46,667 nt of DNA from assembly GCA_013140775.1 (NCBI GenBank), contig JABFSA010000143.1, positions 1 through 46,667 on the forward strand. Reading direction: 5' to 3'. Below the pieces are notes generated by a model. That model was not told where the DNA came from and searched no databases. It worked only from the letters and a program-made list of their open reading frames with translations. The position numbers and the translations under genes were made by a program. Each line of letters starts with the position of its first letter. Position 1 is the stretch's first letter. Positions 21,260 through 30,732 of this stretch are shown one piece after another. Source of the stretch: Acidobacteriota bacterium (GTDB lineage Bacteria; Acidobacteriota; Vicinamibacteria; Vicinamibacterales; UBA2999).

Positions 21260-22791
21260 TGTCCTGGAAGCCGCGACAGAAGCGGCACGGTGGCCGTGTC
21301 AATGGGACCGACAGCAAGGCCGGGTGCGACGCCGAAGAGCACGAGCACAAACACCAGAATTCCCAGCGCGGCCCATTCCGTTCCGATCGCGTCAGGCAGA
21401 TGCTGGAAATGCGGGTCCTCGCTCTTCGGCCCCCAGAAGATCTGCTTGGTGACCCGGAGCACGTAGATCGAGGTGAGGAACGCGCCAATGACGCCTGGGA
21501 ACAGCCACCAGCTGTAATTCGATCCCCACGCGCCAAGGAATGTCAGGAACTCGGCCACGAAACCGGCAGTCGCCGGCAGCCCCAGAGACGACAGGCCGCC
21601 AATCGTGAACGCCGTCGCGATGCCCGGCATCATCGTCGCGAACCCACCCATCTTGAAGATTTCGCGCGAGTGGGCTTTCTCGTAGACCAGGCCGACGAGC
21701 GCGAAGAAGAGGCCCGTCATGATGCCGTGGGCGAACATCTGGAACACCGATCCGTTCAGCCCGTTCACGGTCAGCGTCGCGGCGCCGAGCATCACGACGC
21801 CCATGTGCGAGACCGACGAGTACGCGATCACGTACTTCAGGTCCGTTTGCGCCATGGCGCTCAGCGCGCCGTACACGATGTTGATGCAGGCGATCAGGCC
21901 GACGAGCCACGCCCATTCAACGGCAGCGTCTGGCAGCAGACCAATGCCCAGCCTGACCACGCCGTACGCGCCGAGCTTCATCAGCACGCCAGCGTGGAGC
22001 ATCGAGACTGCCGTCGGTGCCGACGCGTGACCGTCAGGTGACCAGGTGTGGAACGGCCAGATGGCGGCGAGAATCCCGAACCCGACGTAGAACGCAAGGA
22101 AGACCCACGTCTGAAGCGTGGGGTCGAACGTCATCTGCTGGAAGGTGAGGAAGGAGAACGACCTCGAGCCGCCTGTCACGTACAGGGCCAGGATGCCGAC
22201 GAGAATGAACGCCGACCCGAAGAGCAGGTACAGCGTCAGCTTCATCGCCGCGTATTCCTTGGTGCCGACGCCAGTCCGTCCGAACGCCCACCCGAAAATA
22301 CCCTGCGGCCGCACTTCGCCCGTTGAGCCCCAGATGCCGATGAGCAAATACATCGGCAGCACGGCGATTTCGTAGAACAGGAAGAAGATGAAGAGATCCA
22401 GCGAGACGAATACACCGTAGACGCCGGTCACCAGGAGGAGCAGCAGCGCGTAGAACTCCTGGCTCCGATTCTTCACGGTCCATGAGGCAAATACGCCCGC
22501 GAAGATGATGATCGACGTGAGGAGCGACATCAGCACGCTGATGCCGTCCACGGCGAGCAGATAGGTGATCCCCAGCGACGGGACCAGCGCGAACTCTTCC
22601 TGGAACTGGAACCCTGCCGCTGTGCGGTCGTACTCGAAGTAGATCCACAAGGACGCGACGAGCGAAATGGTTGCTCCGATGAGCGACACAATCCGCACCA
22701 GCAGCGGATTGTTCCGGGCGCAGAACATGACGACGAGGGCGGCCACGAAGGGCGCCCACGTCATGATGGAAAGGACAGGAAGCCCGGTCAT
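21256..22791 (-). CDS. nuoM: NADH-quinone oxidoreductase subunit M
   Basis: A 511-residue antiporter-like subunit. It has WPFHTWSPDGHASAPTAVSMLHAGVLMKLGAYG, the hallmark of NuoM TM7-8, preceded by the conserved Glu in FFLFYEIAVLPMYLLIG. I start at ATG 22791, which overlaps the nuoL stop in an ATGA, rather than at the GTG 12 bases upstream. About 14 membrane helices. It sits between NuoL and NuoN in the membrane arm and moves protons. Length and key residues are normal. Confidence 0.95.
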   Translation of the reverse strand: MTGLPVLSIMTWAPFVAALVVMFCARNNPLLVRIVSLIGATISLVASLWIYFEYDRTAAGFQFQEEFALVPSLGITYLLAVDGISVLMSLLTSIIIFAGVFASWTVKNRSQEFYALLLLLVTGVYGVFVSLDLFIFFLFYEIAVLPMYLLIGIWGSTGEVRPQGIFGWAFGRTGVGTKEYAAMKLTLYLLFGSAFILVGILALYVTGGSRSFSFLTFQQMTFDPTLQTWVFLAFYVGFGILAAIWPFHTWSPDGHASAPTAVSMLHAGVLMKLGAYGVVRLGIGLLPDAAVEWAWLVGLIACINIVYGALSAMAQTDLKYVIAYSSVSHMGVVMLGAATLTVNGLNGSVFQMFAHGIMTGLFFALVGLVYEKAHSREIFKMGGFATMMPGIATAFTIGGLSSLGLPATAGFVAEFLTFLGAWGSNYSWWLFPGVIGAFLTSIYVLRVTKQIFWGPKSEDPHFQHLPDAIGTEWAALGILVFVLVLFGVAPGLAVGPIDTATVPLLSRLPGQ

Positions 22792-24671
22792 GCGAGGGCC
22801 CACCGCGCCCAGAGGAGAAGAATCAGGAGCCCCACGGCCACTCCGTAGACATAGTCCTGTGCGCGTCCAGTCTGCAGTGTCCGCAAGTCATCGCCTGACG
22901 TCAGCGTCCAGGCGCTCACGACGTTGAGCACGCCATCGACGATGTAGCGGTCGATCCATCCAAGGATCTTCGAGAAGCCGAGGAGCACCACGTTGTAGAT
23001 ACCCTCGAAGATGTTGTCGATCCAGAACTTGTTGATCGCTGCGTAGCGGATCGGGCCGAAGGCCGACGCGAGGCTCACGGGATTGATGATCTGCCGCTGA
23101 TACGTGGCCCAGGCGAGCAGAATGCCCGCCACAGCGGTTCCGACCGCTGCCGGCATCAGCCAGCCGGGGGCGGTGAATTCGGTCTCTGGATGCGTGAAGG
23201 TGAAGTAGACGCCGACGGCCATCGAGAGCAGCGCCAGAATCCACAGTGGCAACGCCATCGCTGCCGGCGGATCGTGGGGCTCTGCATGATGGCCATGACC
23301 ACCGTGTGCGTGCCCGTGAGCATGCGCGTGAGCGGCGGCGGGTACTCCGTAGAACGCCAGGAACACCACACGGAACATGTAGAAGGCGGTCAGAAACGCC
23401 ACCAGCATCAGCACCGCAAACGGGCCGACGAGCCCGCCAGCCCACACCGCGCCCAGGATCTCTTCCTTCGACAGGAAGCCGCCAAAGAGCGGAATCCCCG
23501 CCAGCGACAGCGTGCCGATGAGAAAGACGATCGCCGTCTGCGGCATCTTGCGGGCGAGTCCGCCCATGTCTGGCAGGTCATTGCTGTGGACGGCGTGGAT
23601 CACGGCGCCAGCACCCAGGAACAGGAGCGCTTTGAACAGGCCGTGGGTCAGCAGGTGGAAGAAGCCGGCCGAGGCGAAGCCGGCGCCAATGGCCGTCATC
23701 ATGTAGCCGAGCTGCGACACCGTTGAGTAGGCGAGCACCCGCTTGATGTCGTCCTGCACACAGGCCAGCACCGCGGCCAGGAGTGCCGTGAATGCACCAA
23801 CCCACGCCACGATGAGCAGCACGTCCGGCGTCAGCGCAAACAGGAACTCGGTCCTCAGCAGCAGGTACACCCCGGCGGTCACCATCGTCGCCGCATGGAT
23901 GAGCGCGGAGACTGGCGTCGGCCCTTCCATCGCGTCGGGCAGCCAGATGTGCATCGGGAACTGCGCCGACTTGCCGGCCGCGCCCATGTAGAGACAGAAG
24001 GTGATGATCGAGAGTCCCGCCACCGGCAGCGCCCCGCTCTCGACCAGGACTCGCATCTCGGTGAGATCGAAGGTGCCCGCCTGGCGCCACAGCAGGACGA
24101 TGCCGATCAGGAGGCCGACGTCACCGGCCTTGGTGATCCAGAACGCCTTGACCGCTGCGCGCGCGGCTGAGGGCTTGCGGTACCAGAAGCCAATGAGCAG
24201 GTATGACGACAGGCCCACGAGCTCCCAGCAGATGAAGAGCTGCGCGAGGTTCGGCGCCAGGACCAGGCCCATCATCGAGAACGCGAAGAGCGACTGATAC
24301 GTGTAGTAGCGGCCGAACGAGGGCGCGGGCTCGTCGCTGAGATACGACAGCGAATACACCTGAACGAGGCACGCGACGAGCGCCACCAGGCACAGCATCA
24401 CCGACGAGTCCGCGTCGGCGAGGATGCCCACCGTCATGAGCGTTTGCCCCTGCGACGGTAGCCATTCCCAGACCCGTCGTGACACCGCACCGCCCATGTG
24501 CTGCTGCCACGAGAGCACGGCGGCGGCGAGTGAGCCGATCGCGCAGGCAATCGAGACGAACGCACCCGGCCGTCCGAGTCGCCTGAGCGGCGCGACGATC
24601 GCGAGGGTCAGAAACCCGAGCGCATGCAGGAGGAGCGCTATGAGAGCGAGTGATCCGTCGCCGGTCATCAT
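22788..24671 (-). CDS. nuoL: NADH-quinone oxidoreductase subunit L, His-rich loop
   Basis: A 627-residue distal antiporter-like subunit with the long lateral helix expected at the C-terminus. Conserved segments include FQ-free FPMHIWLPDAMEGPTPVSAL, HAATMVTAGVYLL and RVLAYSTVSQLGYMMTAIG. An unusual loop around residues 445-467 is almost pure His/Ala/Gly (AHAHAHGHAHGGHGHH) and lies between late helices; it could bind metal or be neutral expansion. The ATG overlaps the nuoK stop (ATGA). The gene is intact and of normal length. Confidence 0.95.
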   Translation of the reverse strand: MMTGDGSLALIALLLHALGFLTLAIVAPLRRLGRPGAFVSIACAIGSLAAAVLSWQQHMGGAVSRRVWEWLPSQGQTLMTVGILADADSSVMLCLVALVACLVQVYSLSYLSDEPAPSFGRYYTYQSLFAFSMMGLVLAPNLAQLFICWELVGLSSYLLIGFWYRKPSAARAAVKAFWITKAGDVGLLIGIVLLWRQAGTFDLTEMRVLVESGALPVAGLSIITFCLYMGAAGKSAQFPMHIWLPDAMEGPTPVSALIHAATMVTAGVYLLLRTEFLFALTPDVLLIVAWVGAFTALLAAVLACVQDDIKRVLAYSTVSQLGYMMTAIGAGFASAGFFHLLTHGLFKALLFLGAGAVIHAVHSNDLPDMGGLARKMPQTAIVFLIGTLSLAGIPLFGGFLSKEEILGAVWAGGLVGPFAVLMLVAFLTAFYMFRVVFLAFYGVPAAAHAHAHGHAHGGHGHHAEPHDPPAAMALPLWILALLSMAVGVYFTFTHPETEFTAPGWLMPAAVGTAVAGILLAWATYQRQIINPVSLASAFGPIRYAAINKFWIDNIFEGIYNVVLLGFSKILGWIDRYIVDGVLNVVSAWTLTSGDDLRTLQTGRAQDYVYGVAVGLLILLLWARWALA

Positions 24672-24967
24672 CCCTTGAGCAGATCCAGATGGTCCGCTGT
24701 CACCGTACGGCGCACGCGGAAGAGGAGGATCACGATTGACAGGCCGAGCGCGGCCTCGACCACGGTGATGCAGATCGTGAAGACGGTGAAGATCATTCCC
24801 GTGACGTCACCGCTGAATCGCGAGAACGCCACGAGGTTGATGTTCACGGAGTTGAGCATCAACTCGATGCCGAGCAGGATGCTGATGGTGTTGCGGCGTG
24901 TGACCACGCCGAAAAGTCCGATGCCGAAGACCACCGCCGCGAGCGTGAGGTACGCCTGCAGTCCCAT
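24668..24967 (-). CDS. nuoK: NADH-quinone oxidoreductase subunit K
   Basis: A 99-residue, three-helix membrane subunit. The conserved buried glutamates of helices 2 and 3 are present in LLGIELMLNSVNINLVAF and in the ITVVEAALGLSIVILLFR segment. With NuoJ and NuoA it forms the proton path next to the quinone site. Its start overlaps the nuoJ stop by one base (TGATG) and its stop overlaps the nuoL start. Intact. Confidence 0.95.
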   Translation of the reverse strand: MGLQAYLTLAAVVFGIGLFGVVTRRNTISILLGIELMLNSVNINLVAFSRFSGDVTGMIFTVFTICITVVEAALGLSIVILLFRVRRTVTADHLDLLKG

Positions 24968-25461
24968 CAGTCCTCCGGCCTCGCAAAGTAGATGGCGCTC
25001 ATGAGCCCGGCCAGCATGAGCACGGCGAGCAGCTCGAATGGGAGCGCGAATCGCGTCAGCACCGTCTCGCCAATGATCTGTGTCAGGTCACCGCTCATCG
25101 GCGCGCGCGTGATGGCAAGCGGGCGCTCCATGATGGAACTCACGATCAGCCACACCAGCGCCGCTGAGACCACAGCGCCGCCTGTGATGCGCCGGCTCAC
25201 CTGCGACAGGCGCTCACCCACCAGCTTTTCTGTCACCACGATCGCGAATACGACAATGGTCACGATGCCGCCGGCATAGAGGAGGAGCTGGACCGCAGCG
25301 AGGAACTCAGCCTCGAGCAGAAGGAACACACCAGCCGTGCCCGTGAGCGCGAGCGCGAGCCACAGGACCGCGTGGAAGAGGTTCTTGGTCAACACGACCA
25401 TGAGCGCTGACCCGACCAGCAGGATCGCCAGGACCCAGAATGCGAGCACTTCGCCCGTCAT
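24967..25461 (-). CDS. nuoJ: NADH-quinone oxidoreductase subunit J
   Basis: A 164-residue membrane subunit with five predicted helices; LYAGGIVTIVVFAIVV is the typical NuoJ TM3 segment with the glycine-rich pi-bulge. I start at ATG 25461, preceded by AGGAGA and overlapping the nuoI stop (ATGA), instead of the longer open frame to 25548, whose extra 29 residues are antisense-like and hydrophilic. Part of the proton-coupling region near the quinone chamber. Confidence 0.93.
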   Translation of the reverse strand: MTGEVLAFWVLAILLVGSALMVVLTKNLFHAVLWLALALTGTAGVFLLLEAEFLAAVQLLLYAGGIVTIVVFAIVVTEKLVGERLSQVSRRITGGAVVSAALVWLIVSSIMERPLAITRAPMSGDLTQIIGETVLTRFALPFELLAVLMLAGLMSAIYFARPED

Positions 25462-26048
25462 GCCGGTGTCTCCTCCTTCGCGGCGTGCTCGGTGCGCGCC
25501 ATCTTCGGCGGTCCCTGCATGTCGCGGAGTTTGTTCCCGGTCGCCCACGACTGCTCATGCTGCAGGCCGATTGCGTGCAGGCGGTCCTTGTCGAGCAGCA
25601 GTTCGCGGCGGTCAGCGGTGGCCAGGTCGAACGACTTCATCATCACGATGGCGTCGGTCGGGCACACCTGCACGCAGAGCTCGCAGAACTCGCAGGCATA
25701 GAGCTCGAGCGTGAACGTCTTCGCGTAGTTCCGCTTCTCGCCCTTGAGCATCTCGACCTTGATCACGGCCGGCGGGCAGACCATCTCGCACAGCCGGCAG
25801 CCGATGCACGCTTCCTCTTCGGTGTCCTTTTCGTACACCAGGGCGAGCAGGCCACGATAGCGGTCGGGGTAGGTCCGCGGTTTCTCGGGATAGTGCACCG
25901 TGACCGGCTTGCGGAACAGGTTCATCGCCGTCATCCGCATCGCGGAGAGGATGGCGCGGACGATCACGAAGACGTTGGTGCCGTCGGTGCGTCGCGCGTC
26001 ACGAAGCGCTCGCACCTGTTCGACGGTCTGCAGCTCAGAGCCCAGCAT
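25458..26048 (-). CDS. nuoI: NADH-quinone oxidoreductase subunit I (2x[4Fe-4S])
   Basis: A 196-residue peripheral-arm subunit carrying clusters N6a and N6b. Ligands are Cys81/84/87 with Cys129, and Cys119/122/125 with Cys91, in CIGCRLCEMVCP and CEFCELCVQVCP. An N-terminal amphipathic segment (residues ~27-50) docks to the membrane. The gene overlaps the end of nuoH by 14 bp. With NuoEFG absent nearby, NuoI and NuoB carry the only tetranuclear clusters of the encoded complex, so NuoI would be the natural entry point for electrons from ferredoxin. The C-terminal ~45 residues beyond the second cluster are longer than minimal versions. Confidence 0.95.
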   Translation of the reverse strand: MLGSELQTVEQVRALRDARRTDGTNVFVIVRAILSAMRMTAMNLFRKPVTVHYPEKPRTYPDRYRGLLALVYEKDTEEEACIGCRLCEMVCPPAVIKVEMLKGEKRNYAKTFTLELYACEFCELCVQVCPTDAIVMMKSFDLATADRRELLLDKDRLHAIGLQHEQSWATGNKLRDMQGPPKMARTEHAAKEETPA

Positions 26049-27015
26049 TGGCCCTCCAGACCACCACGACCGCCGTGGCGAGCAAGAGCAGGAGCGTTGC
26101 GGGAAGCAGCGCTTTCCAGGAGAGTGCCAGGATCTGGTCCACGCGGATGCGCACGAAGCTCCAGCGGACCCAGGTCACGAGCAGGAAGACCAACATGGCC
26201 TTGATGAGGAACCAGATCGGGCCGAGCCACTCCGGACCGGGGCCGGACCAGGCACCGAGGAAGAGCAACGCACCGAGGAACGAGGCGCCGAGAATGTGCG
26301 CGTACTCGCCGAGCTGGATCAGCGCGAACTTCATGCCCGAGTATTCGACGCGGAACCCGGCCACGAGCTCGGATTCAGCCTCGAGGATGTCGAACGGCGC
26401 GCGATTCTCCGCCGCAACGGTCGAGACGATGAAGGCGATGAACGCCAGTTGACCGATGACCGGATAGAAGATGAACCAGAGCCCGCTCTGGGCGGCTGCG
26501 ATGTCGGAGAGCTTCAGCGAACCGGCAAGCACGACCGGAATCAGTGCCGAGAAGACGAATGGCAGGTCGTACGAGATCACCTGGTTGACCGCGCGCATCG
26601 CCGAGAGCAGGGCGTACTTGTTGTTCGATCCCCAGCCGGCCATGAAGAGCCCCACGATCTCCATGGAGGAGACCGCCAGGAAGAACAGCACGCCGATATT
26701 CAGATCGGCGACGCCCAGGCCCGGTGCGAATGGCAACGTGGCGAAGATGAACATGCACGGCACGAGGAAGACGATCGGCGCCAGGTTGTAGACCGGCTTG
26801 TCGGCCGCCGTCGGCACGACGTCTTCCTTCATCATCAGCTTCACGGCATCGGCGATCGGTTGCAGCACCCCGTGGTATCCGACGCGGTACGGGCCGATGC
26901 GCGACTGCATGCGCGCGGCGAACTTGCGCTCGAGGAGCGTCACGTAGGTCACGATGCCGATCACCACGTGCAGCACGACGATCGGCGCGATGAGAGGCGT
27001 CACGAGCTCCAGCAT
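26035..27015 (-). CDS. nuoH: NADH-quinone oxidoreductase subunit H
   Basis: A 326-residue membrane subunit with eight predicted helices that joins the peripheral and membrane arms and forms much of the quinone tunnel. Conserved segments: LLERKFAARMQSRIGPYRVG (first loop), AENRAPFDILEAESELVAGFRVEYSG (acidic quinone-site loop) and WVRWSFVRIRVDQILALSWK near the C-terminus. It begins two bases after the nuoD stop. Intact and of normal length. Confidence 0.95.
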   Translation of the reverse strand: MLELVTPLIAPIVVLHVVIGIVTYVTLLERKFAARMQSRIGPYRVGYHGVLQPIADAVKLMMKEDVVPTAADKPVYNLAPIVFLVPCMFIFATLPFAPGLGVADLNIGVLFFLAVSSMEIVGLFMAGWGSNNKYALLSAMRAVNQVISYDLPFVFSALIPVVLAGSLKLSDIAAAQSGLWFIFYPVIGQLAFIAFIVSTVAAENRAPFDILEAESELVAGFRVEYSGMKFALIQLGEYAHILGASFLGALLFLGAWSGPGPEWLGPIWFLIKAMLVFLLVTWVRWSFVRIRVDQILALSWKALLPATLLLLLATAVVVVWRANAGL

Positions 27016-27017
27016 GA

Positions 27018-28184
27018 CTAGCGATCGACCTCGCCGAAGACCGGATCCACAGAGCCCATGATCGCCACGATGTCAGCTACCTTATGGCCCGGAATGATGT
27101 GGGGGAGAATCGCGAGATTCGAGAACGACGCGCCCCGCCACTTCATGCGGTAGGGCTTGGCGCTGCCGTCCGCCACGAGGTAACAGCCCACCTCGCCTCG
27201 CGCACCCTCGACCCGGACGTAGGCCTCGCCCTTCGGCACGCGCGTCTGAGCGACCGACTTGAGACCCGGGCGCGAAGAGATCGGTCCTTCGGGCAGCTTG
27301 TCCAGCGCCTGCCGGACGATCTTGAGCGACTCGCGGAACTCCACCATGCGCACGCGGTAGCGCGCGAAGCAGTCGCCCGCAGTTTCCACCGGGACCTTGA
27401 ATTCGAAGTCCTCGTACGAAGAATAGGGATCTGCGCGTCGCAGATCCCATGCGACACCTGAACCGCGGAGCAGCGGACCCGAGATCCCGACGCTTTCAGC
27501 CAGCTCGCGCGAGATCACACCCACGCCCTGCGCGCGTGCCATGAAGAACGGGTTGTTCTCGAGCATCCGCTCGTATTCGCTGATGCGCTGATCGATGACA
27601 TCCACGGTCTGGCGGCAGCTGTCCGCCCATCCGGACGGGATGTCGTAGCGCACGCCGCCCACCTGGAAGAACCCATAGAGCAGACGCGCGCCGACAAGCG
27701 ACTCGAAGAGATCCAGGATCAGCTCGCGCTCGCGGATGCAGTACAAGAAGATCGTGGCGCCGCCGCCGAGCGCGCCACCCATATCCATGCACCAGGTGCC
27801 GAGCCACAACAGATGCGAGGCCACCCGCTGGAGTTCCGCGGTGATGACCCGGAGGTACTGAGCGCGCTTCGGCACCTCGAACTTGCCGATAACTTCAGCC
27901 GCACGGACGTAGGCGAACTCACTCGTCATCGCCGCGACGTAGTCGGTCTTCGAGGCAATCGACGGGTACTGCGCGTAGGTCAGCGTCTCGGAGAGCTTCT
28001 CGTGGCAGCGATGGAGGTAGCCGATGACCGAATCCACATCGATGACCGTCTCGCCTTCGAGCGTCAGCACCGCGCGGAACACACCGTGGGCCGAGGGATG
28101 CTGCGGCCCCATGTTCATCGTGAGACGTTCGCTGCCGGTGTAGTCGAGCTCGACGCGCTTTGGCGTGACCGTGGGCGCGCTCAT
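27018..28184 (-). CDS. nuoD: NADH-quinone oxidoreductase subunit D
   Basis: A 388-residue peripheral subunit related to NiFe-hydrogenase large subunits. It has GPQHPSAHGVFRAVLTLEGE (quinone-site His loop), GYLHRCHEKLSETLTYAQ, and the terminal IMGSVDPVFGEVDR typical of NuoD. It provides the Tyr/His pair that protonates the quinone. The start forms an ATGA with nuoC, so C and D are separate genes rather than a fusion. A full-length, apparently functional subunit. Confidence 0.95.
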   Translation of the reverse strand: MSAPTVTPKRVELDYTGSERLTMNMGPQHPSAHGVFRAVLTLEGETVIDVDSVIGYLHRCHEKLSETLTYAQYPSIASKTDYVAAMTSEFAYVRAAEVIGKFEVPKRAQYLRVITAELQRVASHLLWLGTWCMDMGGALGGGATIFLYCIRERELILDLFESLVGARLLYGFFQVGGVRYDIPSGWADSCRQTVDVIDQRISEYERMLENNPFFMARAQGVGVISRELAESVGISGPLLRGSGVAWDLRRADPYSSYEDFEFKVPVETAGDCFARYRVRMVEFRESLKIVRQALDKLPEGPISSRPGLKSVAQTRVPKGEAYVRVEGARGEVGCYLVADGSAKPYRMKWRGASFSNLAILPHIIPGHKVADIVAIMGSVDPVFGEVDR

Positions 28185-28633
28185 CGGTACGGCGGATGCG
28201 GTGTGTCAACCGCGTAAGACTTCAGGAGTGGATGGCCGACCCAGTCGTCTGTCAGCAGGATGCGTCGAAGGTCCGGATGTCCGTCGAAGTGAATGCCAAA
28301 CATGTCGTAGCACTCACGCTCCATCCAGTTGGCGCCTTTATACACCGGCATGATGGACGGACACACCGACACGCCGGGACCGAGCCGAGTCTTCATCAGC
28401 AGCGCGATATTGTCGTCCAGATTGTCAACGCGGACCACGACTTCGAGTCCGAGGTCCTTCCAGTCAACGGCGGTGAGAAACGAGAAGAACCGGCAGCGCA
28501 GCTCGTCGCTCGCAAACCGTGCGAACGCGACCCACTGGTCTGTGGAGACTGTCGCCGTAATGGGATAGGTGCCGTCGATCTGCGCACCGCTGAAGCGCTC
28601 GGCAATGAGCGCACGCGCCTGATCGGAGGTCAC
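28181..28633 (-). CDS. nuoC: NADH-quinone oxidoreductase subunit C
   Basis: A 150-residue peripheral subunit. The signature ERECYDMFGIHFDGHPDLRRILLTDDW at residues ~103-130 is diagnostic of the 30-kDa subunit family. Start is GTG 28633, three bases after the nuoB stop. It is shorter than many NuoC proteins, lacking the extended tail, but the core fold is complete. It stabilises the NuoB-NuoD-NuoI connection in the peripheral arm. Confidence 0.93.
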   Translation of the reverse strand: MTSDQARALIAERFSGAQIDGTYPITATVSTDQWVAFARFASDELRCRFFSFLTAVDWKDLGLEVVVRVDNLDDNIALLMKTRLGPGVSVCPSIMPVYKGANWMERECYDMFGIHFDGHPDLRRILLTDDWVGHPLLKSYAVDTPHPPYR

Positions 28634-28636
28634 GCG

Positions 28637-29275
28637 CTAATCAACCTTCTCGTTGGGCGCGGCACGCTGACCGGTGCGCCGGAAGTGGGAAATCTGTTCC
28701 TGCAGGAGAAGCAACCCGTTCAGCAGCGACTCGGGCGGCGGTGGACAACCCGGCACGTACACGTCCACAGGGATGACACGATCGACGCCCTTCACCACGA
28801 AATATCCGTGGCGGAACGGACCGCCGGAGTTGGAGCACGAGCCCATCGACACTGCCCACTTCGGATCCGGCATCTGGTCGTAGATGCGCTTGAGCATGGG
28901 GGCCATCTTGATGGTCACCGTGCCCGACACAATCATCAGGTCCGAGTGCCGTGGCGATGCCCATGGCACCATCCCGAGACGCTCGACGTCGAACCGCGAC
29001 GCAAACGTCGCCATCATCTCGATGGCGCAGCAGGCGAGCCCGAACGTGACCGGCCAGCACGACGACTTCCGCGCCCAGTTGAGGAAGGCATCGACGCCGG
29101 TCGTCAGGGCAAAGCCGCCTGGAAAGCTGTGAATACCTTCGGTGAGACTGATGAAGGTCTCGGAGTGCTTGTCGCCCTCGGGTCGCGTCTGATGGAGCTG
29201 CTCCCACTCCTGAAGGTCTTTGAAGTTTCTCCAGACCGGAGCGGGAATAACGGGAACCGGAGGTTTCACTGCCAC
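28637..29275 (-). CDS. nuoB: NADH-quinone oxidoreductase subunit B (cluster N2)
   Basis: A 212-residue subunit holding the terminal [4Fe-4S] cluster N2 that reduces quinone. The tandem Cys82-Cys83 (LACCAIEMM), Cys147 (GSCSNSGGP) and Cys177 (GCPPPPE) are all present. A ~50-residue N-terminal extension precedes the core. The start is GTG 29275, overlapping the nuoA stop; a second GTG two codons later is equally possible. Intact. Confidence 0.95.
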   Translation of the reverse strand: MAVKPPVPVIPAPVWRNFKDLQEWEQLHQTRPEGDKHSETFISLTEGIHSFPGGFALTTGVDAFLNWARKSSCWPVTFGLACCAIEMMATFASRFDVERLGMVPWASPRHSDLMIVSGTVTIKMAPMLKRIYDQMPDPKWAVSMGSCSNSGGPFRHGYFVVKGVDRVIPVDVYVPGCPPPPESLLNGLLLLQEQISHFRRTGQRAAPNEKVD

Positions 29276-29619
29276 TCGAGAATCCGTTCGCGATAGGCGT
29301 AGATCCAGCCGAGCGACAGGATCGCCAGGAACAGCACCATCGTACCGATACCCCAGAACCCCAGAGACCGAAGCGCCAGTGCCCAGGGGAACAGGAACAC
29401 TGCGAGGGCATCGAAGACGATGAAGAGCAGGGCGACCAGATAGAAGCCAACGGGAAACTGCACCCAGGCGTCACCGACCGGTTCGGCGCCGCACTCATAG
29501 CTCATGAGCTTGGACGCGAACGGCCGGCTGGGCCGCAGCAGCCATGCCAGGCCCAATGACACGACGCCGAAGCCGACGATGACTACGAGGTAGATGACAA
29601 CCTGGAGGTACTGGCCCAC
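29266..29619 (-). CDS. nuoA: NADH-quinone oxidoreductase subunit A
   Basis: A 117-residue, three-helix membrane subunit. The loop [35 protein letters not shown] contains the conserved Cys/Glu loop near the quinone cavity and the ensuing helix with the acidic FDxE-like position. Start is GTG 29619, behind TAGGAG. It follows korB by 12 bp, tying the oxidoreductase genes to complex I on one transcript. Confidence 0.95.
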   Translation of the reverse strand: MGQYLQVVIYLVVIVGFGVVSLGLAWLLRPSRPFASKLMSYECGAEPVGDAWVQFPVGFYLVALLFIVFDALAVFLFPWALALRSLGFWGIGTMVLFLAILSLGWIYAYRERILEWQ

Positions 29620-29631
29620 GCGAACCGACTC

Positions 29632-30681
29632 CTACCGGAAGCTCTCCATGATTTCGTCGAGCGCCGCCTTGCCGGGCCTTGTCACCGACTGGGGCAGCGT
29701 CGAAAGCGGCTCGTCCACGATACCGAGCAGGTCAATGAAGTCCTGCTTGTCCGGTTCAACGTAGAGGAGGCCCGTCGCATACTCGCCGCGGGCGGCCGTC
29801 TCGTGCAGCGTGCGCAAGGCGCTCATTTTGTCGGTGGGATGATAATCCGCCGCGAGCTTGCTGAGGAGAATTTTCGATCCGTTGTGCAGCGACACGGCCG
29901 TCGTCGTGCCGGCATCATACTCGACGTTGATGTCTTCGAAGAACGGCACGAAGCCCATGTCGCTCAGCGCCTCGTCGTGATCCTTCACGTAGGAGTAGCT
30001 CTTCGTGGAGCCCTCGTGATCGTTGAAGGTCACGCACGGTGAGATCACGTCGATCATGCACGTGCCGCGGTGATTGAGCGCCGCCTTGAGGATCGTCTTG
30101 AGCTGCTTCGGGTCGCCCGAGAACGACCGCGCGACGAAAGAGGCGCCCAGTTCGATGGCGAGCGCGCAGATGTCGATCGGCGGCAAGTCGTTGATCACGC
30201 CGGTCTTGAGCGTTGAGCCGAGGTCGGCCGTGGGCGAGAACTGACCCTTGGTGAGGCCGTAGCAGCCGTTGTCTTCGATGATGTAGACGAACGGCAGATT
30301 GCGGCGCATCAGGTGGACGAACTGGCCGATGCCAATGGCGCCCGTGTCGCCATCGCCGCTGACGCCAATGGCGATCATCTTGCGGTTGGCAATCGTCGCC
30401 CCGGTGCCCACTGACGGCATGCGTCCGTGCACCGAGTTGAATCCGTGCGCGCTGCTCAGGAAGTAGGCCGGGGCCTTGCTCGAGCACCCGATCCCTGAGA
30501 GCTTGATGACCTGCGTCGGGTCGATGCCCAGTTCGTAGAACGAATCGATGATGCGCTCGGTGATGGCGTTATGGCCACAACCGGCGCATAGCGTTGTCTT
30601 GCCGCCCTTGTAAGCGACCGGCTCCAGGCCGATACGGTTGACTTTCTTCCCCGGCGCGGCCGGCTGCGTTGGTGTGGACAT
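29632..30681 (-). CDS. korB: 2-oxoacid:ferredoxin oxidoreductase beta subunit
   Basis: A 349-residue beta subunit that binds thiamine diphosphate and one [4Fe-4S] cluster. Ligand motif CAGCGHNAI (residues ~32-40), with a third cysteine in SGIGCSSKAP; thiamine diphosphate/Mg site GVSGDGDTGAIG...; and NGCYGLTKGQFSPT, typical of KorB. With KorA it decarboxylates 2-oxoglutarate (or another 2-oxoacid) to the acyl-CoA while reducing ferredoxin. It lies between korA (51-bp gap) and nuoA (12-bp gap). Substrate preference, 2-oxoglutarate versus branched 2-oxoacids, is not fixed by the sequence. Confidence 0.92.
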   Translation of the reverse strand: MSTPTQPAAPGKKVNRIGLEPVAYKGGKTTLCAGCGHNAITERIIDSFYELGIDPTQVIKLSGIGCSSKAPAYFLSSAHGFNSVHGRMPSVGTGATIANRKMIAIGVSGDGDTGAIGIGQFVHLMRRNLPFVYIIEDNGCYGLTKGQFSPTADLGSTLKTGVINDLPPIDICALAIELGASFVARSFSGDPKQLKTILKAALNHRGTCMIDVISPCVTFNDHEGSTKSYSYVKDHDEALSDMGFVPFFEDINVEYDAGTTTAVSLHNGSKILLSKLAADYHPTDKMSALRTLHETAARGEYATGLLYVEPDKQDFIDLLGIVDEPLSTLPQSVTRPGKAALDEIMESFR

Positions 30682-30732
30682 CTCGGTCTATGCTCCCCTT
30701 GTGCGCGGGTCACAACCCAGCGCGACGTTGTT

